Below the pieces are notes generated by a model, which was not told the DNA's origin, searched no databases, and saw nothing but the letters and a program-made list of their open reading frames with translations. Of a stretch of 64,000 bases of DNA, positions 25,639-36,178 are shown in pieces. Made by a program: the position numbers and the translations under genes. Position 1 is the first letter of the stretch. Each line of letters starts with the position of its first letter. The stretch is from Rhizobium sp. (GTDB lineage Bacteria; Pseudomonadota; Alphaproteobacteria; Rhizobiales; Rhizobiaceae), in contig JAHHDR010000027.1 of the NCBI GenBank assembly GCA_019739215.1, positions 1 through 64,000 on the forward strand, written 5' to 3'.

Positions 25639-26067
25639 TTACGAAAGAGCGTCGGCGAGACCGCCGATGATGACGGTCCAGCCCTCCTGGTGGCCATTGC
25701 GAGCCTCCTCGCTGCGGAATTTGACATGGCGCAGCGTCAGGTCCGTCGTGCCGGGCTTTGGCTCGGTGAGATCGATGGTCACCACGCTGTCGTCGAGCGA
25801 ATAGGGCGACTCCCAGGTGAAGACGAGGCGGGAATGCGGGTCGATCTCGAGATAGGTCCCGGCATGCGGAATCTCCTTGTCGCCGTTCATCATCACGATC
25901 GAGAACCGGCCGCCCTTGACCGGGTCGTTGCTGACCCTTGATGACGCCGAGCCACCCATCGGGGTGGCCATGAATTTCGCCAGCATGTCCGGCGAGAGCC
26001 AGGCTTTGAACACCGCCTCCCGGGAAGCTGGTATGGTGCGGTTGACAGTCAGTTCGAGTTCACTCAT
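25639..26067 (-). CDS. AHSA1/SRPBCC-domain protein
   Basis: A 142-residue START-like fold (Activator of Hsp90 ATPase homolog 1 family). Blocks are VNRTIPASREAVFKAWLSP, GTYLEIDPHSRLVFTWESP and the C-terminal NGHQEGWTVIIGGLADAL. The start at 26067 overlaps the upstream ArsR gene by eight bases, so the two are translationally coupled. ArsR plus AHSA1 pairs are common in alphaproteobacteria. The ligand is unknown. Confidence 0.9.
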   Translation of the reverse strand: MSELELTVNRTIPASREAVFKAWLSPDMLAKFMATPMGGSASSRVSNDPVKGGRFSIVMMNGDKEIPHAGTYLEIDPHSRLVFTWESPYSLDDSVVTIDLTEPKPGTTDLTLRHVKFRSEEARNGHQEGWTVIIGGLADALS

Positions 26068-26395
26068 CGCGTTGGTCCTTGTTTGCGAGCACGTCTTCAA
26101 GCGCCGCGAGGCGCAGTTCCCATATGGACTTCAGTTGCGCGAACCAGCCTTCGGTCATCCTCAGCGGTTCGAGCTCGGCCGCGATGAAGTGCTCGCGGCC
26201 CATGGTCCGGCGGGTGACCAGTCCCGCCTCCTCCAGCACCTTGATGTGCTTTGACACGGAGTTGAGGGACATGTCGAAATGGGCGGCGAGCGCGGTCACC
26301 CTCAACGCGCCCTCTTGCACGAGCAGCGTCAGGATCTGTCGCCGGGTCGTATCGCCGGCGGCCTTCAAGATTCGTGACAGAGCATCTTCGTCCAT
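26060..26395 (-). CDS. ArsR-family transcriptional regulator
   Basis: A 111-residue winged helix-turn-helix repressor. The recognition region is LRVTALAAHFDMSLNSVSKHIKVLEEAGLV, with the wing RRTMGREHFI. It lacks metal-binding cysteines, so it is not an arsenic sensor, and it fits the SRPBCC-linked group. Two related operator-like repeats lie within 60 bases upstream (26399-26418 and 26435-26454), indicating autoregulation of the two-gene operon. Confidence 0.92.
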   Translation of the reverse strand: MDEDALSRILKAAGDTTRRQILTLLVQEGALRVTALAAHFDMSLNSVSKHIKVLEEAGLVTRRTMGREHFIAAELEPLRMTEGWFAQLKSIWELRLAALEDVLANKDQRDE

Positions 26396-26398
26396 TCA

Positions 26399-26418
26399 TT
26401 CACCCTATTGGTTGAATA
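26399..26418. promoter_or_regulatory. ArsR operator site 1
   Basis: TTCACCCTATTGGTTGAATA has its reverse complement repeated with about 17 of 20 matches at 26435-26454, in opposite orientation. It fits the ArsR-type TCAACCN4-6GGTTGAA pattern and lies directly before the regulator start at 26395. Confidence 0.55.
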
Positions 26419-26434
26419 TTTCATTCCGACTGGA

Positions 26435-26454
26435 TAGTCAACCATATGGGTGAA
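26435..26454. promoter_or_regulatory. ArsR operator site 2
   Basis: TAGTCAACCATATGGGTGAA is the second half of an inverted pair with site 1, 36 bases apart, so the two would lie on similar faces of the helix. Confidence 0.5.
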
Positions 26455-26591
26455 TATTTCCGACCACAATATGCTGCACCGCGCCGATGAGCCAAAAAAG
26501 ACGGGCCTCGCTCGTGAGCGGCCAGATGCCCGGGTCACCCGGTGATCCCACATCGGCCGCAATCGTATCAACGATGCAGGCTGGGCGAGAC

Positions 26592-27293
26592 ATGGACACA
26601 TTGACCACACTGGATGCGGGCTACCGGGCGATTGTGATCGGCGCGACCGGAGGCATCGGCGCGGGCTTCGTGCGCTGCCTGGAGAAAGACCCGCGGTGTG
26701 CGGACATCGCCACGCTGTCCCGCAGCACGGACGGCCTTGACATGACGGACGAAGCGTCGATCGCCGATCACGCCGCGCGACTTCACGGCCGGGAATTCCA
26801 GCTCATCCTTTGCGCAACCGGCGCGCTCACGATCGACGGAACAGGCCCGGAGAAAACAATCCGTAGCATCGATCCCGCGGCGATGGCACGACAGTTCGCA
26901 CTCAATGCAATCGGGCCGGCCCTGATCCTCAAGCATTTTGCGCCGCTGCTGGCCAGACGCAAGCGCGCCCTGTTCGCATTGCTGTCGGCGCGGGTCGGAT
27001 CGATCAGCGACAACCGGCTCGGCGGCTGGATTTCCTACCGGGCATCAAAGGCCGCCCTCAACCAGATCGTCTGCACCAGCGCCATCGAAATCGCCCGGTC
27101 GCGACCGGACGCTGTCGTTGCGGCGCTGCATCCCGGAACGGTCGAGACAGGCCTGTCCTCATCCTATTCGCCCGCGCATGCCGTCTTGCAGCCGGATGAA
27201 AGCGCAGCGTCCATGCTGTCGGTACTGGATCGACTGCAGCCACCGGATTCGGGCGGCTTCTTTGCCTATGACGGCACTCGTATCGCCTGGTGA
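26592..27293 (+). CDS. SDR-family NAD(P)-dependent oxidoreductase
   Basis: About 233 residues of a short-chain dehydrogenase close to the CsgA/sniffer-like group. The cofactor motif is GATGGIG. Ser of LLSARVGSI and YRASK supply the active site, and AALHPGTVETGLS follows. The N-terminus is uncertain: ATG at 26592 precedes the conserved fold directly, while ATG at 26487 would add 35 residues without homology appeal. It is divergent from the ArsR operon. Confidence 0.85.
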   Translation: MDTLTTLDAGYRAIVIGATGGIGAGFVRCLEKDPRCADIATLSRSTDGLDMTDEASIADHAARLHGREFQLILCATGALTIDGTGPEKTIRSIDPAAMARQFALNAIGPALILKHFAPLLARRKRALFALLSARVGSISDNRLGGWISYRASKAALNQIVCTSAIEIARSRPDAVVAALHPGTVETGLSSSYSPAHAVLQPDESAASMLSVLDRLQPPDSGGFFAYDGTRIAW

Positions 27294-27387
27294 CCGCCGG
27301 TCGCCGGCCACACCGCTTCTGGCGATTCCCCTTGCAATCTTCCGTTAACAAGTCTATAGCGCGGTCAAATTCTTGATCACCTGATGA

Positions 27388-27418
27388 AGAGTGGGGCCGC
27401 GAGGACCCGCTCTTTTTT
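27388..27418 (+). terminator. Intrinsic terminator or attenuator in the rimP leader
   Basis: AGAGTGGG (27388-27395) pairs with CCCGCTCT (27406-27413) around a 10-base loop, followed by six T. It lies 35 bases before rimP. It may end upstream transcription or act as an attenuator of the rimP-nusA-infB operon, which is known to be autoregulated by NusA in other bacteria. Confidence 0.7.
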
Positions 27419-27453
27419 GTTACCTCCAGCCAGGCTGGATGAAACGAGAGACG

Positions 27454-28050
27454 ATGAGCGAAACGGGTCTTGAACCGAGACTGATCACCGAGACGGGCAT
27501 CGATGCGCGGGTCGCATCGATCATCGAGCCGACCATCAACGAGATGGGCTACCAGCTCGTGCGCGTCAAGCTTTCCGGCCAGAACGGGCTCACCCTGCAG
27601 ATCATGGCCGAGCGGCCCGATGGCATCATGACCGTCAGCGACTGCGAGAAACTGTCCATGGCGATCTCCCCGGTCCTCGATGTTGAAGACCCGATCGACA
27701 AGGCGTATCATCTCGAAGTGTCGTCGCCGGGTATCGACCGGCCGATGGTCCGGAAATCCGACTTCGCCAAATGGACCGGCCATGTGGTGAAGTTTGAAAC
27801 CTCCGTCATGGTCGAGGGCCGCAAGCGTTTTCGCGGCACGATCAGAAGCGTTTCCGAGGATGCCTTCGTGCTTGACCGCGAGGCCGTGGGCAAGGACGAG
27901 GAGCCCTTGGTCACCATTCCGTTCAACACGCTCTCGGACGCCCGCCTGATCCTGACCGACGAGTTGATCCGCGATGCGTTGAAGGCCGACAAGGCCGCGC
28001 GTGCCGCCGCAAACGAGAATTTTGAAGACGAGGATGATGCCGACGCCTGA
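27454..28050 (+). CDS. rimP: Ribosome maturation factor RimP
   Basis: A 198-residue 30S assembly factor. The N-terminal domain has [15 protein letters not shown] and [28 protein letters not shown], and the C-terminal SH3-like domain starts near [12 protein letters not shown]. An acidic tail (FEDEDDADA) ends it. The ATG at 27454 begins MSETGLEPR. It is the first gene of the rimP-nusA-ylxR-infB cluster, behind a possible attenuator. Confidence 0.95.
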   Translation: MSETGLEPRLITETGIDARVASIIEPTINEMGYQLVRVKLSGQNGLTLQIMAERPDGIMTVSDCEKLSMAISPVLDVEDPIDKAYHLEVSSPGIDRPMVRKSDFAKWTGHVVKFETSVMVEGRKRFRGTIRSVSEDAFVLDREAVGKDEEPLVTIPFNTLSDARLILTDELIRDALKADKAARAAANENFEDEDDADA

Positions 28051-28103
28051 CGGCGCGGCTCACACCCCAGGACAATCCGACCATCAGCATTGGAGACTTC
28101 GAG

Positions 28104-29717
28104 ATGGTAGTGAGTGCAAACAGGCTGGAGTTGCTCCAGATCGCCGACGCGGTCGCCCGCGAAAAGTCGATCGACCGGGAAATCGTGCTCGCCGCGATGG
28201 CCGATGCGATCCAGAAGGCGGCGCGCTCGCGCTACGGCACGGAGTCCAACATCAAGGCCGACATCAACCCGAAGACCGGCGAGATGAAGCTGCAGCGCCT
28301 TCTCGAAGTCGTCGAGCACGCCGAAGACTATTCCAAGGAAATTCCGCTGCTGCTGGCCCGTGACCGCAACCCGGACGCCCAGATCGGCGACTTCATCGCC
28401 GACCCGCTGCCGCCGATGGATTTCGGCCGAATCGCCGCCCAGTCGGCCAAGCAGGTCATCGTGCAGAAGGTGCGCGAGGCCGAGCGTGACCGCCAGTTCG
28501 ACGAATATAAGGACCGGATCGGCGAAATCATCAACGGCACCGTCAAGCGCGTCGAATACGGCAATGTCATCGTCGACCTCGGCCGGGGCGAAGGCATTAT
28601 CCGCCGCGACGAGATGATTCCGCGCGAAGCCATGCGCCCGGGCGACCGCGTCCGCGCTTATGTCTATGACGTGCGCCGCGAACAGCGCGGTCCGCAGATC
28701 TTCCTGTCGCGCACTCATCCGCAGTTCATGGTCAAGCTCTTCACCATGGAAGTGCCGGAAATCTACGACGGCATCATCGAGATCCGCTCGGTCGCCCGCG
28801 ACCCAGGCTCGCGTGCCAAGATCGCCGTTATCTCCAATGATTCGTCCATCGATCCGGTCGGCGCCTGCGTCGGTATGCGCGGCTCCCGCGTCCAGGCCGT
28901 CGTCGGCGAACTCCAGGGCGAGAAGATCGACATCATTCCCTGGTCCAACGATCCGGCCAACTTCATCGTCAACGCACTCCAGCCGGCCGAAGTCGCCAAG
29001 GTCGTTCTCGACGAGGATGCCGAGCGCATCGAAGTCGTGGTGCCGGACGAACAGCTGTCGCTGGCCATCGGCCGCCGCGGCCAGAACGTCCGCCTCGCCT
29101 CGCAGCTGACCGGCTGGGACATCGACATCCTGACCGAAGCCGAAGAGTCCGGCCGCCGCCAGAAGGAATTCAACGAACGCACCGCGCTGTTCATGGAAGC
29201 GCTCGACGTCGACGAGATGGTCGGCCAGGTCCTCGCGTCCGAAGGCTTCGCCCAGGTCGAGGAACTCGCCTATGTCGATGCCAGCGAGATCGCTTCGATC
29301 GATGGCTTCGACGACGAGACCGCCGAGGAAATCCAGAACCGCGCCAAGGAATATCTCGGACGGATCGAGGCCGAAATGGATGCCAGGCGCAAGGAACTTG
29401 GCGTCGAGGACGAACTCTATCAGATCCAGGGCCTGAACGCCCAGATGCTGGTCGCGCTCGGCGAAGACGGCATCAAGACGATCGAGGATTTCGCCGGCTG
29501 CGCCGCAGACGACCTCGTCGGCTGGACCGAGAAGAAGAACGGGGAAACCAAGCGTTTCGAAGGCCTGCTGCAGAAATTCGACATTTCGCGCACCGACGCC
29601 GAGGCGATGATCGTTCAGGCACGGCTCGCGGCCGGCTGGATCACCGAAGAGGATCTGGCGCGTGAAGCCGAGCAGCTTGCCGCCGAAGGCGCCGAGGAAG
29701 ACGAAACCGTCGCCTGA
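28104..29717 (+). CDS. nusA: Transcription termination/antitermination protein NusA
   Basis: A 537-residue RNA polymerase-binding factor. The order is N-terminal domain ([20 protein letters not shown]), S1 domain ([22 protein letters not shown]), two KH domains ([15 protein letters not shown] and [13 protein letters not shown]) and C-terminal acidic helix-hairpin-helix repeats ([15 protein letters not shown] and [15 protein letters not shown]). Full length for an alphaproteobacterium. A GGAGA site precedes the start. Confidence 0.97.
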   Translation: MVVSANRLELLQIADAVAREKSIDREIVLAAMADAIQKAARSRYGTESNIKADINPKTGEMKLQRLLEVVEHAEDYSKEIPLLLARDRNPDAQIGDFIADPLPPMDFGRIAAQSAKQVIVQKVREAERDRQFDEYKDRIGEIINGTVKRVEYGNVIVDLGRGEGIIRRDEMIPREAMRPGDRVRAYVYDVRREQRGPQIFLSRTHPQFMVKLFTMEVPEIYDGIIEIRSVARDPGSRAKIAVISNDSSIDPVGACVGMRGSRVQAVVGELQGEKIDIIPWSNDPANFIVNALQPAEVAKVVLDEDAERIEVVVPDEQLSLAIGRRGQNVRLASQLTGWDIDILTEAEESGRRQKEFNERTALFMEALDVDEMVGQVLASEGFAQVEELAYVDASEIASIDGFDDETAEEIQNRAKEYLGRIEAEMDARRKELGVEDELYQIQGLNAQMLVALGEDGIKTIEDFAGCAADDLVGWTEKKNGETKRFEGLLQKFDISRTDAEAMIVQARLAAGWITEEDLAREAEQLAAEGAEEDETVA

Positions 29718-29752
29718 GGCGAAGGTTTCGCGGGCGTAGTTTGGGGTCATTC

Positions 29753-30385
29753 ATGACGGTGGACGAGGACGAGTTACCGATGAATGACCGCATGTGCATC
29801 GTGACACGCGAAAGCGCGCCGGCGGAGGAGCTGATCCGTTTCGTTGCCGGCCCAGACGGAACGGTCGTGCCGGATCTGAAGCGCCAGCTTCCAGGCCGCG
29901 GCTGCTCGGTCAAGGCGAGCCGGGCACTCGTCGACCAGGCGGTGAAGAAGCAGATTTTTGCCCGAGCCTTGAAAACGGACGTCAAGGCACTACCTGAGCT
30001 TGGCGCCCAAGTGGATCGTCTGCTCGTCACCCAATTGACCGGCATGATGAGCATGGCCCGCAAGGCGGGGCAATTTATCTCAGGCACGATGAAGGTCGAT
30101 GACGCTGTCCGCACCGGACGCGGCATCGCCGTGTTCCACGCCACCGACGCCGCAGGCGACGGCATCCGCAAGATTACGCAGGCCCGCACGGCTGTGAAAT
30201 TCATGACGGACGAGGAAGAGGAAATACCCGCATTCCGGCTTCTGTCATACGACGAAATGCAGGAACTGATGGGCGATAATGCATTTATCCACGCCGTGGC
30301 GCTTGCAGGGCAGGCCGGTGAGGGTGTAGTGAAGCGCGCGAAACTGCTCGAAACTTATCGTGGCGGCATCGCCAGATCTATGTGA
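29753..30385 (+). CDS. YlxR-family RNA-binding protein with L7Ae-like domain
   Basis: A 210-residue two-domain protein. The N-terminal YlxR (DUF448) part has [19 protein letters not shown] and [11 protein letters not shown]. The C-terminal L7Ae-like part has [28 protein letters not shown]. The fusion is standard in alphaproteobacteria, and the protein sits between nusA and infB as expected. It probably binds RNA near the ribosome or RNase P. The Met at 29753 is preferred, and Met at 29780 is an alternative. Confidence 0.92.
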   Translation: MTVDEDELPMNDRMCIVTRESAPAEELIRFVAGPDGTVVPDLKRQLPGRGCSVKASRALVDQAVKKQIFARALKTDVKALPELGAQVDRLLVTQLTGMMSMARKAGQFISGTMKVDDAVRTGRGIAVFHATDAAGDGIRKITQARTAVKFMTDEEEEIPAFRLLSYDEMQELMGDNAFIHAVALAGQAGEGVVKRAKLLETYRGGIARSM

Positions 30386-30474
30386 CGGCAGCGACGCCCG
30401 CGAGACTTTTGAACGAATGGAGCTCCACCACCGATGACAAGGTGGCGCGGCAGCTTTGGAAAAACGGAAGCGGA

Positions 30475-33129
30475 ATGACGGACAACAACGACGACAAGAC
30501 ACTCCACGTAACGGGAAAGAAGACCTTGACGCTGAAGCCATCCGGGCTGGCGCAGGGCACCGTGCGCCAGGACATGGGCCGGGGCCGGACGAAAGCTGTC
30601 GTCGTGGAAACCCGCAAGCGCCGTCCGGGCGGCCATGACGACAAGCCACAGGTGGTGGTGCCGATCCAGCCTCGTCCGCAGCCCCATGTGGCGCAGCAGC
30701 CGTCGCGTGCCCATGTCGAGCAGCGCCGGCCCGAGCCGCAGCGTCCGACAGGCAATGTGCTGAACCAGCTTTCCGCCAGCGAAATCGACGCGCGCCGACG
30801 TGCCCTTGCCGAGGCCGCGATCCGCGATGCCGAAGAGGCCAAGGTTCGCGCCGAGGAAGATGCGCGTCGCGCCAAGGCTGCTGTCGAAGAAGCCGCGCGC
30901 CGCGCCGAGGAAGATGCCCTGCGCAAGGCCGAGGAAGCATTGCGCCCCCCGGTGGAGACGCCACCAGTCGAGGCAAAGGTCGAGGCCCCGGTCGTCGAAG
31001 AGCGCCGGCCACAGCCCACCGCGGAAATCGTGCGCCGACCGCAACCCGGCCAACCCCCGGTCGCAGGACGCCCGGGTGCAGCCGCGCCCGCGCCGGGCGG
31101 CGCTGTCCCACCCGGCCGCGCGCCGCGTGGTCGCGGTGCCGAGGAAGAGGACGATCGGCGCAGCCCGCCGCGCGGCCGCGTTCCGGCCGCCCGCATCGAG
31201 GCACCCAAGCCGACCCGCAAGGTTGAAGACGTCAGGCGTGCGCCGTCCAAGGTCGTCGTCACCGATGGCGAGGATGACGGCAATCCCGGTCGCGGCCGCT
31301 CGCTGTCGGCCATGCGCCGCCGGCAGGAGAAGTTCCGCCGCAGCCAGATGCAGGAAGTTCGCGAGAAGGTTCTGCGCGAAGTCGTCCTGCCTGAGACCAT
31401 CTCGATCCAGGAACTCAGCCAGCGCATGTCCGAGCGTTCGGTCGACGTCATCAAGTTCCTGATGAAGGAAGGCCAGATGATGAAGGCGGGCGACATCATC
31501 GATGCCGACCTCGCCGAGCTGATCGCCGTCGAATTCGGCCATACCGTGAAGCGCGTGTCGGAGTCCGACGTCGAAACCGGCATCTTCGGCCGAGAAGACG
31601 ACGAAGCCGAAATGGTGTCGCGCCCGCCGGTCGTGACCATCATGGGTCACGTCGACCACGGCAAGACATCGCTGCTGGACGCCATCCGCAACACGACAGT
31701 CGTTTCCGGCGAAGCCGGCGGCATTACCCAGCATATCGGCGCCTACCAGGTCGAGAAGAACGGTCACAAGATCACCTTCATCGACACGCCGGGCCACGCA
31801 GCCTTCACGGCGATGCGTGCGCGCGGCGCACAGGTCACCGATATCGCGATCCTGGTGGTGGCAGCCGATGACAGCGTGATGCCGCAGACGATCGAATCGA
31901 TCAACCACGCCAAGGCGGCCGGCGTGCCGATCATCGTGGCGATCAACAAGGTCGACAAGCCCTCGGCCAATGCCCAGAAGGTTCGCACCGAACTGCTTCA
32001 GCATGAAGTCTTCGTGGAATCCATGGGCGGTGAAGTGCTCGACGTCGAGGTTTCGGCGAAGACGGGCTCCGGTCTTGACAAGCTTCTCGAAGCCATCCTG
32101 CTGCAGTCCGAAATCCTCGACCTCAAGGCCGATCCCTCCCGGACGGCCGAAGGTTCGGTGGTGGAAGCCAAGCTCGATCGCGGCCGTGGCTCCGTTGCCA
32201 CCGTGCTCGTTCAGAAGGGTACGCTGCGTCCCGGACAGATCATCGTCGCCGGCGACCAGTGGGGTCGCGTCCGCGCGCTGGTCAACGACCGTGGCGAGCA
32301 TATCAAGGAAGCCGGACCGGCAACTCCGGTCGAGATTCTCGGCCTCCAGGGCACGCCGCAGGCCGGCGACAAGTTCGCCGTTGCCGAGAACGAGGGCCGT
32401 GCCCGTGAAATCGCTGAATACCGTCAGCGCCTGACGCGCGAAAAGGCTGTGGCTCGTCATGCCGGCCAGCGCGGTTCGCTCGAACAGATGATGACGCAGC
32501 TCACCGCTGCCGGCGTCAAGGAATTCCCGCTCGTGATCAAGGGCGACGTGCAGGGCTCGATCGAAGCCATTGCCGGCGCGCTCGACAAGATCTCGACCGA
32601 CGAAGTCCGTGCCCGCATCGTCCACTCCGGCGCCGGTGCGATCACCGAATCCGATATCTCGCTTGCCGAGGCATCGGGTGCCGCCATCATCGGCTTCAAC
32701 GTGCGTGCCAATCCGCAGGCCCGCGATGCCGCCGAACGGGCCGGTATCGAGATCCGCTATTACAACATCATCTACGACCTCACGGATGACGTGAAGGCTG
32801 CGATGTCGGGCCTGCTTTCGCCCGAACGCCGCGAAACCTTCATCGGCTACGCGACGATCAAGGAAGTCTTCAACATCACCAAGGTCGGCAAGGTCGCCGG
32901 TTGCCAGGTTACCGAAGGCAAGGTCGAGCGCGGCGTCGGCGTCCGCCTGCTGCGCGAGAACGTCGTCATCCACGAAGGCAAGCTCAAGACGCTCAAGCGC
33001 TTCAAGGACGAAGTTTCCGAAGTGCAGGTCGGTCAGGAATGCGGCATGGCCTTCGAAAACTACGAAGACATTCGTGCCGGCGACGTCATCGAATGCTTCC
33101 GCGTCGAGCACATCACGCGTACGCTGTGA
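30475..33129 (+). CDS. infB: Translation initiation factor IF-2
   Basis: An 884-residue GTPase that brings initiator tRNA to the 30S subunit. A long charged N-terminal region with Ala/Glu/Arg coiled-coil repeats (about 105-170) and a Pro/Arg-rich linker precede the IF2_N domain. The G domain has GHVDHGKT near residue 391, DTPGHAAF and NKVDKP. Domain II and the C-terminal tRNA-binding domain end in [15 protein letters not shown]. The start at 30475 ([12 protein letters not shown]) has a GGAAGCGG site. A Met at 30382 lies further upstream in frame and lacks family similarity. Confidence 0.97.
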   Translation: MTDNNDDKTLHVTGKKTLTLKPSGLAQGTVRQDMGRGRTKAVVVETRKRRPGGHDDKPQVVVPIQPRPQPHVAQQPSRAHVEQRRPEPQRPTGNVLNQLSASEIDARRRALAEAAIRDAEEAKVRAEEDARRAKAAVEEAARRAEEDALRKAEEALRPPVETPPVEAKVEAPVVEERRPQPTAEIVRRPQPGQPPVAGRPGAAAPAPGGAVPPGRAPRGRGAEEEDDRRSPPRGRVPAARIEAPKPTRKVEDVRRAPSKVVVTDGEDDGNPGRGRSLSAMRRRQEKFRRSQMQEVREKVLREVVLPETISIQELSQRMSERSVDVIKFLMKEGQMMKAGDIIDADLAELIAVEFGHTVKRVSESDVETGIFGREDDEAEMVSRPPVVTIMGHVDHGKTSLLDAIRNTTVVSGEAGGITQHIGAYQVEKNGHKITFIDTPGHAAFTAMRARGAQVTDIAILVVAADDSVMPQTIESINHAKAAGVPIIVAINKVDKPSANAQKVRTELLQHEVFVESMGGEVLDVEVSAKTGSGLDKLLEAILLQSEILDLKADPSRTAEGSVVEAKLDRGRGSVATVLVQKGTLRPGQIIVAGDQWGRVRALVNDRGEHIKEAGPATPVEILGLQGTPQAGDKFAVAENEGRAREIAEYRQRLTREKAVARHAGQRGSLEQMMTQLTAAGVKEFPLVIKGDVQGSIEAIAGALDKISTDEVRARIVHSGAGAITESDISLAEASGAAIIGFNVRANPQARDAAERAGIEIRYYNIIYDLTDDVKAAMSGLLSPERRETFIGYATIKEVFNITKVGKVAGCQVTEGKVERGVGVRLLRENVVIHEGKLKTLKRFKDEVSEVQVGQECGMAFENYEDIRAGDVIECFRVEHITRTL

Positions 33130-33590
33130 TGGGCGCATTGCTTCTTGCGAGAACGATCAGAATGGCGGCTCCGGCCGCCATTTTCATCTTGCTGCCTGGC
33201 CTCGCCATGGCCGAAGTCTGCGACAAGGGCTCACTGAACCTCGCCGAGCACCTCCCGATCCTCGACCAGTTCCTGGCCTCTACGGGTGACGGCGCCCAAT
33301 TGCGCAAGTTCTTCACGCCGGAAGCGCTGGTCACAGGCGCCATTCTGATCTGGCTTCTGACCAGCAGCGGCACCCGCGCCACCATGACGGCGATTGCCTG
33401 GTTCGTCTGCCTTGCCATCTACCACGCCGTCACCTATCTCTCGATCGACCTCGCCGACCCCTATTTCCAGGCGGCGATCAAGGAGGGATGCGTCGAGAAT
33501 TCGCCGCGGCAGATCCTCAGCAATCTCGGCTTCGCCGTGATCGCGGCTCTGTTGACCTGGCAGCGGATCCGGCGCCGGCGATCGGCCTGA
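33129..33590 (+). CDS. Hypothetical inner-membrane protein
   Basis: A 153-residue unrecognised membrane protein. Residues about 12-29 look like a signal or first helix (IFILLPGLAMA). Two more helices lie near 66-100 and one near 130-145, with a short basic C-terminus. Its ATG overlaps the infB stop (TGATG), so it would be translationally coupled to IF-2. It is not part of the common infB operon and was probably inserted between infB and rbfA. Confidence 0.6.
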   Translation: MGALLLARTIRMAAPAAIFILLPGLAMAEVCDKGSLNLAEHLPILDQFLASTGDGAQLRKFFTPEALVTGAILIWLLTSSGTRATMTAIAWFVCLAIYHAVTYLSIDLADPYFQAAIKEGCVENSPRQILSNLGFAVIAALLTWQRIRRRRSA

Positions 33591-33692
33591 TCGCGACGAG
33601 GCACTTGCCACCGGGCGGGAGCACCGCGGCGCCGTCATGGAAATGCGTCCGACAGCCGTTATGCAGTCACAGACAAGCATAAGAGAACGACC

Positions 33693-34319
33693 ATGCGCTA
33701 TGATCCCGCCGACCGCATCCTGTCCCTCTCCTTCATTCGCGATCCCAGGGAGCATGCCGACATGATGCTCGAGGCCGGTCGGCGCATGACCACCGCCACC
33801 AATCCATTCTCCGCATGGGCGGGCGTCGGCGTCATGGTAGGGTTCGGCGCAATCGTCGGCATCAGCATGGAAGTCTACCGCCGCCAGGTGTTGCCCCTCG
33901 TCGTCGATCCGGCGCAGACCGCGCCGCTCTCCACGGCACTGCTGCAGTTCCTGCCGCTGATCGTGTTGACCGGGTTGCTCTACGTCGTCCTCTTCATCCG
34001 CATCGTCCGCCAGCGGCAAAAGGCACTGATATCAAGGCTCGCACCCGGACTGGTCGTCGATGTCGACATCTTCACCAAGGGCATCATATCCTCAAGCGGC
34101 CAGTTCACGGTAATGATCGACTGGCCAGCGATCCGGGACATTTTCGTCGAGGATGACCGCATCGAGATCGAAAGCGAAGGTATCCTGATCTACGCGCCAG
34201 TGCGTGCTTTCCCGAACCGCGCGGCGTTCAACGCCGCCGCGCGGGAGATACGCGATCTTTGGCGCGAGGCGGTCCGGCTCGAGCGCGACCGGCAGATGGT
34301 GGCGGCGGGACTGGACTGA
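33693..34319 (+). CDS. YcxB-like family membrane protein
   Basis: A 208-residue protein with two transmembrane helices (about 43-60 and 82-106) followed by a cytoplasmic YcxB-like domain. That domain has the typical [22 protein letters not shown] and YAPVRAFPN pattern. The function of this family is unknown. It lies between infB and rbfA together with another membrane protein gene. Confidence 0.7.
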   Translation: MRYDPADRILSLSFIRDPREHADMMLEAGRRMTTATNPFSAWAGVGVMVGFGAIVGISMEVYRRQVLPLVVDPAQTAPLSTALLQFLPLIVLTGLLYVVLFIRIVRQRQKALISRLAPGLVVDVDIFTKGIISSSGQFTVMIDWPAIRDIFVEDDRIEIESEGILIYAPVRAFPNRAAFNAAAREIRDLWREAVRLERDRQMVAAGLD

Positions 34320-34411
34320 ACGATCGCCCGGTCTTGACCTTTTGCCGCAAAAGAGTCATTGACCCGCGCTTGATGAAGTCGACGCCAGAGGCGTCGCAAG
34401 ATTGGATCCAA

Positions 34412-34816
34412 ATGCCGAAACCAACCAACTCCGCGCCTTCGCAGCGCATGCTGCGCGTGGGCGAGCAGGTCCGATCCGCGCTGACGCAAGTCCTGCAGCG
34501 CCGCGAGATCGCCGACCCCGTGATCGACAGTGCCGTGATCTCGATCTCGGAGGTCCGGATGTCCACGGACCTGAGGGTCGCCACCGCCTTTGTCACGCCG
34601 CTCGGAAACACGGACCACGACCAGATCGTGGCCGCGCTCAACCGCAGCGCCAAATTCATCCGCGGCAAGATGGGTCCGGCCCTTCGCCAGATGAAGTTTA
34701 TGCCGGAAGTGCGCTTCAAGGACGACACCAGCTTCGAGAACTTCCGCAAGATCGACGAACTCCTGAAGTCGCCGGAAGTTCAGCGCGACCTCGACACGCA
34801 AGAAGAAAAAGACTGA
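34412..34816 (+). CDS. rbfA: 30S ribosome-binding factor RbfA
   Basis: A 134-residue KH-fold 30S maturation and cold-adaptation factor. Family blocks are [39 protein letters not shown], and [19 protein letters not shown] with FKDDTSFEN. The start at 34412 begins [10 protein letters not shown]; the frame extends upstream into the YcxB-like gene but without homology. The stop is directly followed by the truB ATG. Confidence 0.95.
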   Translation: MPKPTNSAPSQRMLRVGEQVRSALTQVLQRREIADPVIDSAVISISEVRMSTDLRVATAFVTPLGNTDHDQIVAALNRSAKFIRGKMGPALRQMKFMPEVRFKDDTSFENFRKIDELLKSPEVQRDLDTQEEKD

Positions 34817-35747
34817 ATGTCCAAGCCGAGAAAACCCAAGGGCCGCCCGATTTCAGGCTGGCTGATCCTCGACAAGCCGGTCGACTTCGGTTCGACCGAA
34901 GCCGTTTCCAAGATCAAGTGGCTGTTCAAGGCACAGAAGGCGGGACATGCGGGAACCCTCGACCCCCTCGCCTCCGGCATGCTCCCCATCGCGCTCGGCG
35001 ACGCCACCAAGACCGTGCCTTACGTCATGGATGGCCGCAAGATCTACGAATTCACCGTGACATGGGGCGAGGAGCGTTCGACGGACGACCTTGAGGGAGA
35101 GGTGACGCAGAGTTCGGACACGCGCCCGGCCGAACAGGTAATCCGCGACCTGCTTCCAAAATACACCGGCGTCATCCAGCAGATCCCGCCGCAATTCTCC
35201 GCCATCAAGATAGCTGGCGAACGCGCCTATGATCTCGCCCGTGAAGGCGGAATCGTGGAGATTCCGTCGCGCGAAGTCGAGATCCACCGCCTGACGCTGC
35301 TGAAGGCGGAGACCGACAGGGCGCATTTCGAGGTCGAATGCGGCAAGGGCACCTATGTGCGCTCGCTGGCGCGCGACTTTGGCCGGGAACTCGGCTGCTA
35401 CGGTCATGTCTCGGACCTTCGCCGCACCTATGTCGCGCCTTTCGGCGAGGACCAGATGGTGCCGCTCGCCAAGCTCGTCGAACTCGAAACAGTCGAGGAC
35501 CAGGACGAAAGGCTCGCGGCACTCGATGCTTTTCTCATCGACACCGCCGAAGCGCTCTCCACCCTGCCACACCTCGCCGTCAGCGACGACCAGGCCCGCC
35601 GCATCCGCTCTGGCAACCCGATCATCCTGCGCGGTCGCGATGCGCCGCTTCCCTGCCCCGAGGCCTATGCCACGGTTTCCGGCGCGCTGCTCGCGATCGG
35701 TGCAATAGAGGAAGGCGAATTTCGGCCGAGACGGGTTTTTCGGCTGA
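34817..35747 (+). CDS. truB: tRNA pseudouridine55 synthase, 3' end altered by a homopolymer indel
   Basis: Makes pseudouridine 55 in the T loop of tRNAs. [17 protein letters not shown] and the catalytic Asp in [14 protein letters not shown] are near the N-terminus, then [31 protein letters not shown] and the PUA-like end GEFRPRRVF. As given, the frame reads on to 36019 through an oppositely oriented tautomerase gene. The five T at 35736-35740 are the likely cause: with four T the protein would end RVFG-stop at 35747, about 309 residues, the normal length. It follows rbfA with no gap. Confidence 0.92.
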
Positions 35748-35781
35748 CGGTCGACCGCAGGATCGCACGTCTCGGCAGAAC

Positions 35782-35985
35782 CTACGCCTGCCGCTTCCGG
35801 AACTCCTCCACCGGCAGACCACCGACGCCCCAGTCCTCCAGGGCGACCTCTTCGAACACGACCCAGGTTCCGCTCGGATCCTTGTCGAGAACACGAACCA
35901 GGAGATCGGTCACCCCTTTCATGATCTCGGCCTTCTGCTCGCGCGTCGCGCCCTCGCGGGTTATCTTGATGTTCACATATGGCAT
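35782..35985 (-). CDS. 4-oxalocrotonate tautomerase family protein
   Basis: A 67-residue tautomerase subunit. After Met removal Pro1 ([14 protein letters not shown]) is the catalytic base. [24 protein letters not shown] and [15 protein letters not shown] follow the family, with the Arg and Trp/Phe pocket residues. Family members usually work as hexamers. A GGGAGGACG site precedes the start. It is transcribed against truB, and its full length is covered by the frameshifted truB reading frame. Confidence 0.9.
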   Translation of the reverse strand: MPYVNIKITREGATREQKAEIMKGVTDLLVRVLDKDPSGTWVVFEEVALEDWGVGGLPVEEFRKRQA

Positions 35986-36178
35986 AACGTCCTCCCATCC
36001 AATGACAGCGCTACCATGAAAATGCAGCCCTTGCCATCAGGCGCTTGGGCGCGATGGACGGGCAAGCGTCGACGTTTGATCTGCAACCTTCCGATCCGAA
36101 TGCGGACCGGGCTTGAACCTTCGCCCGTTCACCTGCAAGACTGAAGATCTCTCGGGACGGACAGTTGAAGGGGATTCG

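Noticed and set aside
30355-33138. 927-codon open frame on the minus strand across infB
   Set aside because: It is a shadow of infB in a GC-rich genome with no domain or ribosome site. The same applies to long antisense frames over nusA (27708-29750) and pnp (39288-40922).
34817-36019. TruB with a natural 90-residue C-terminal extension
   Set aside because: The extension is antisense to a complete tautomerase, and one T less in a run gives a normal end.
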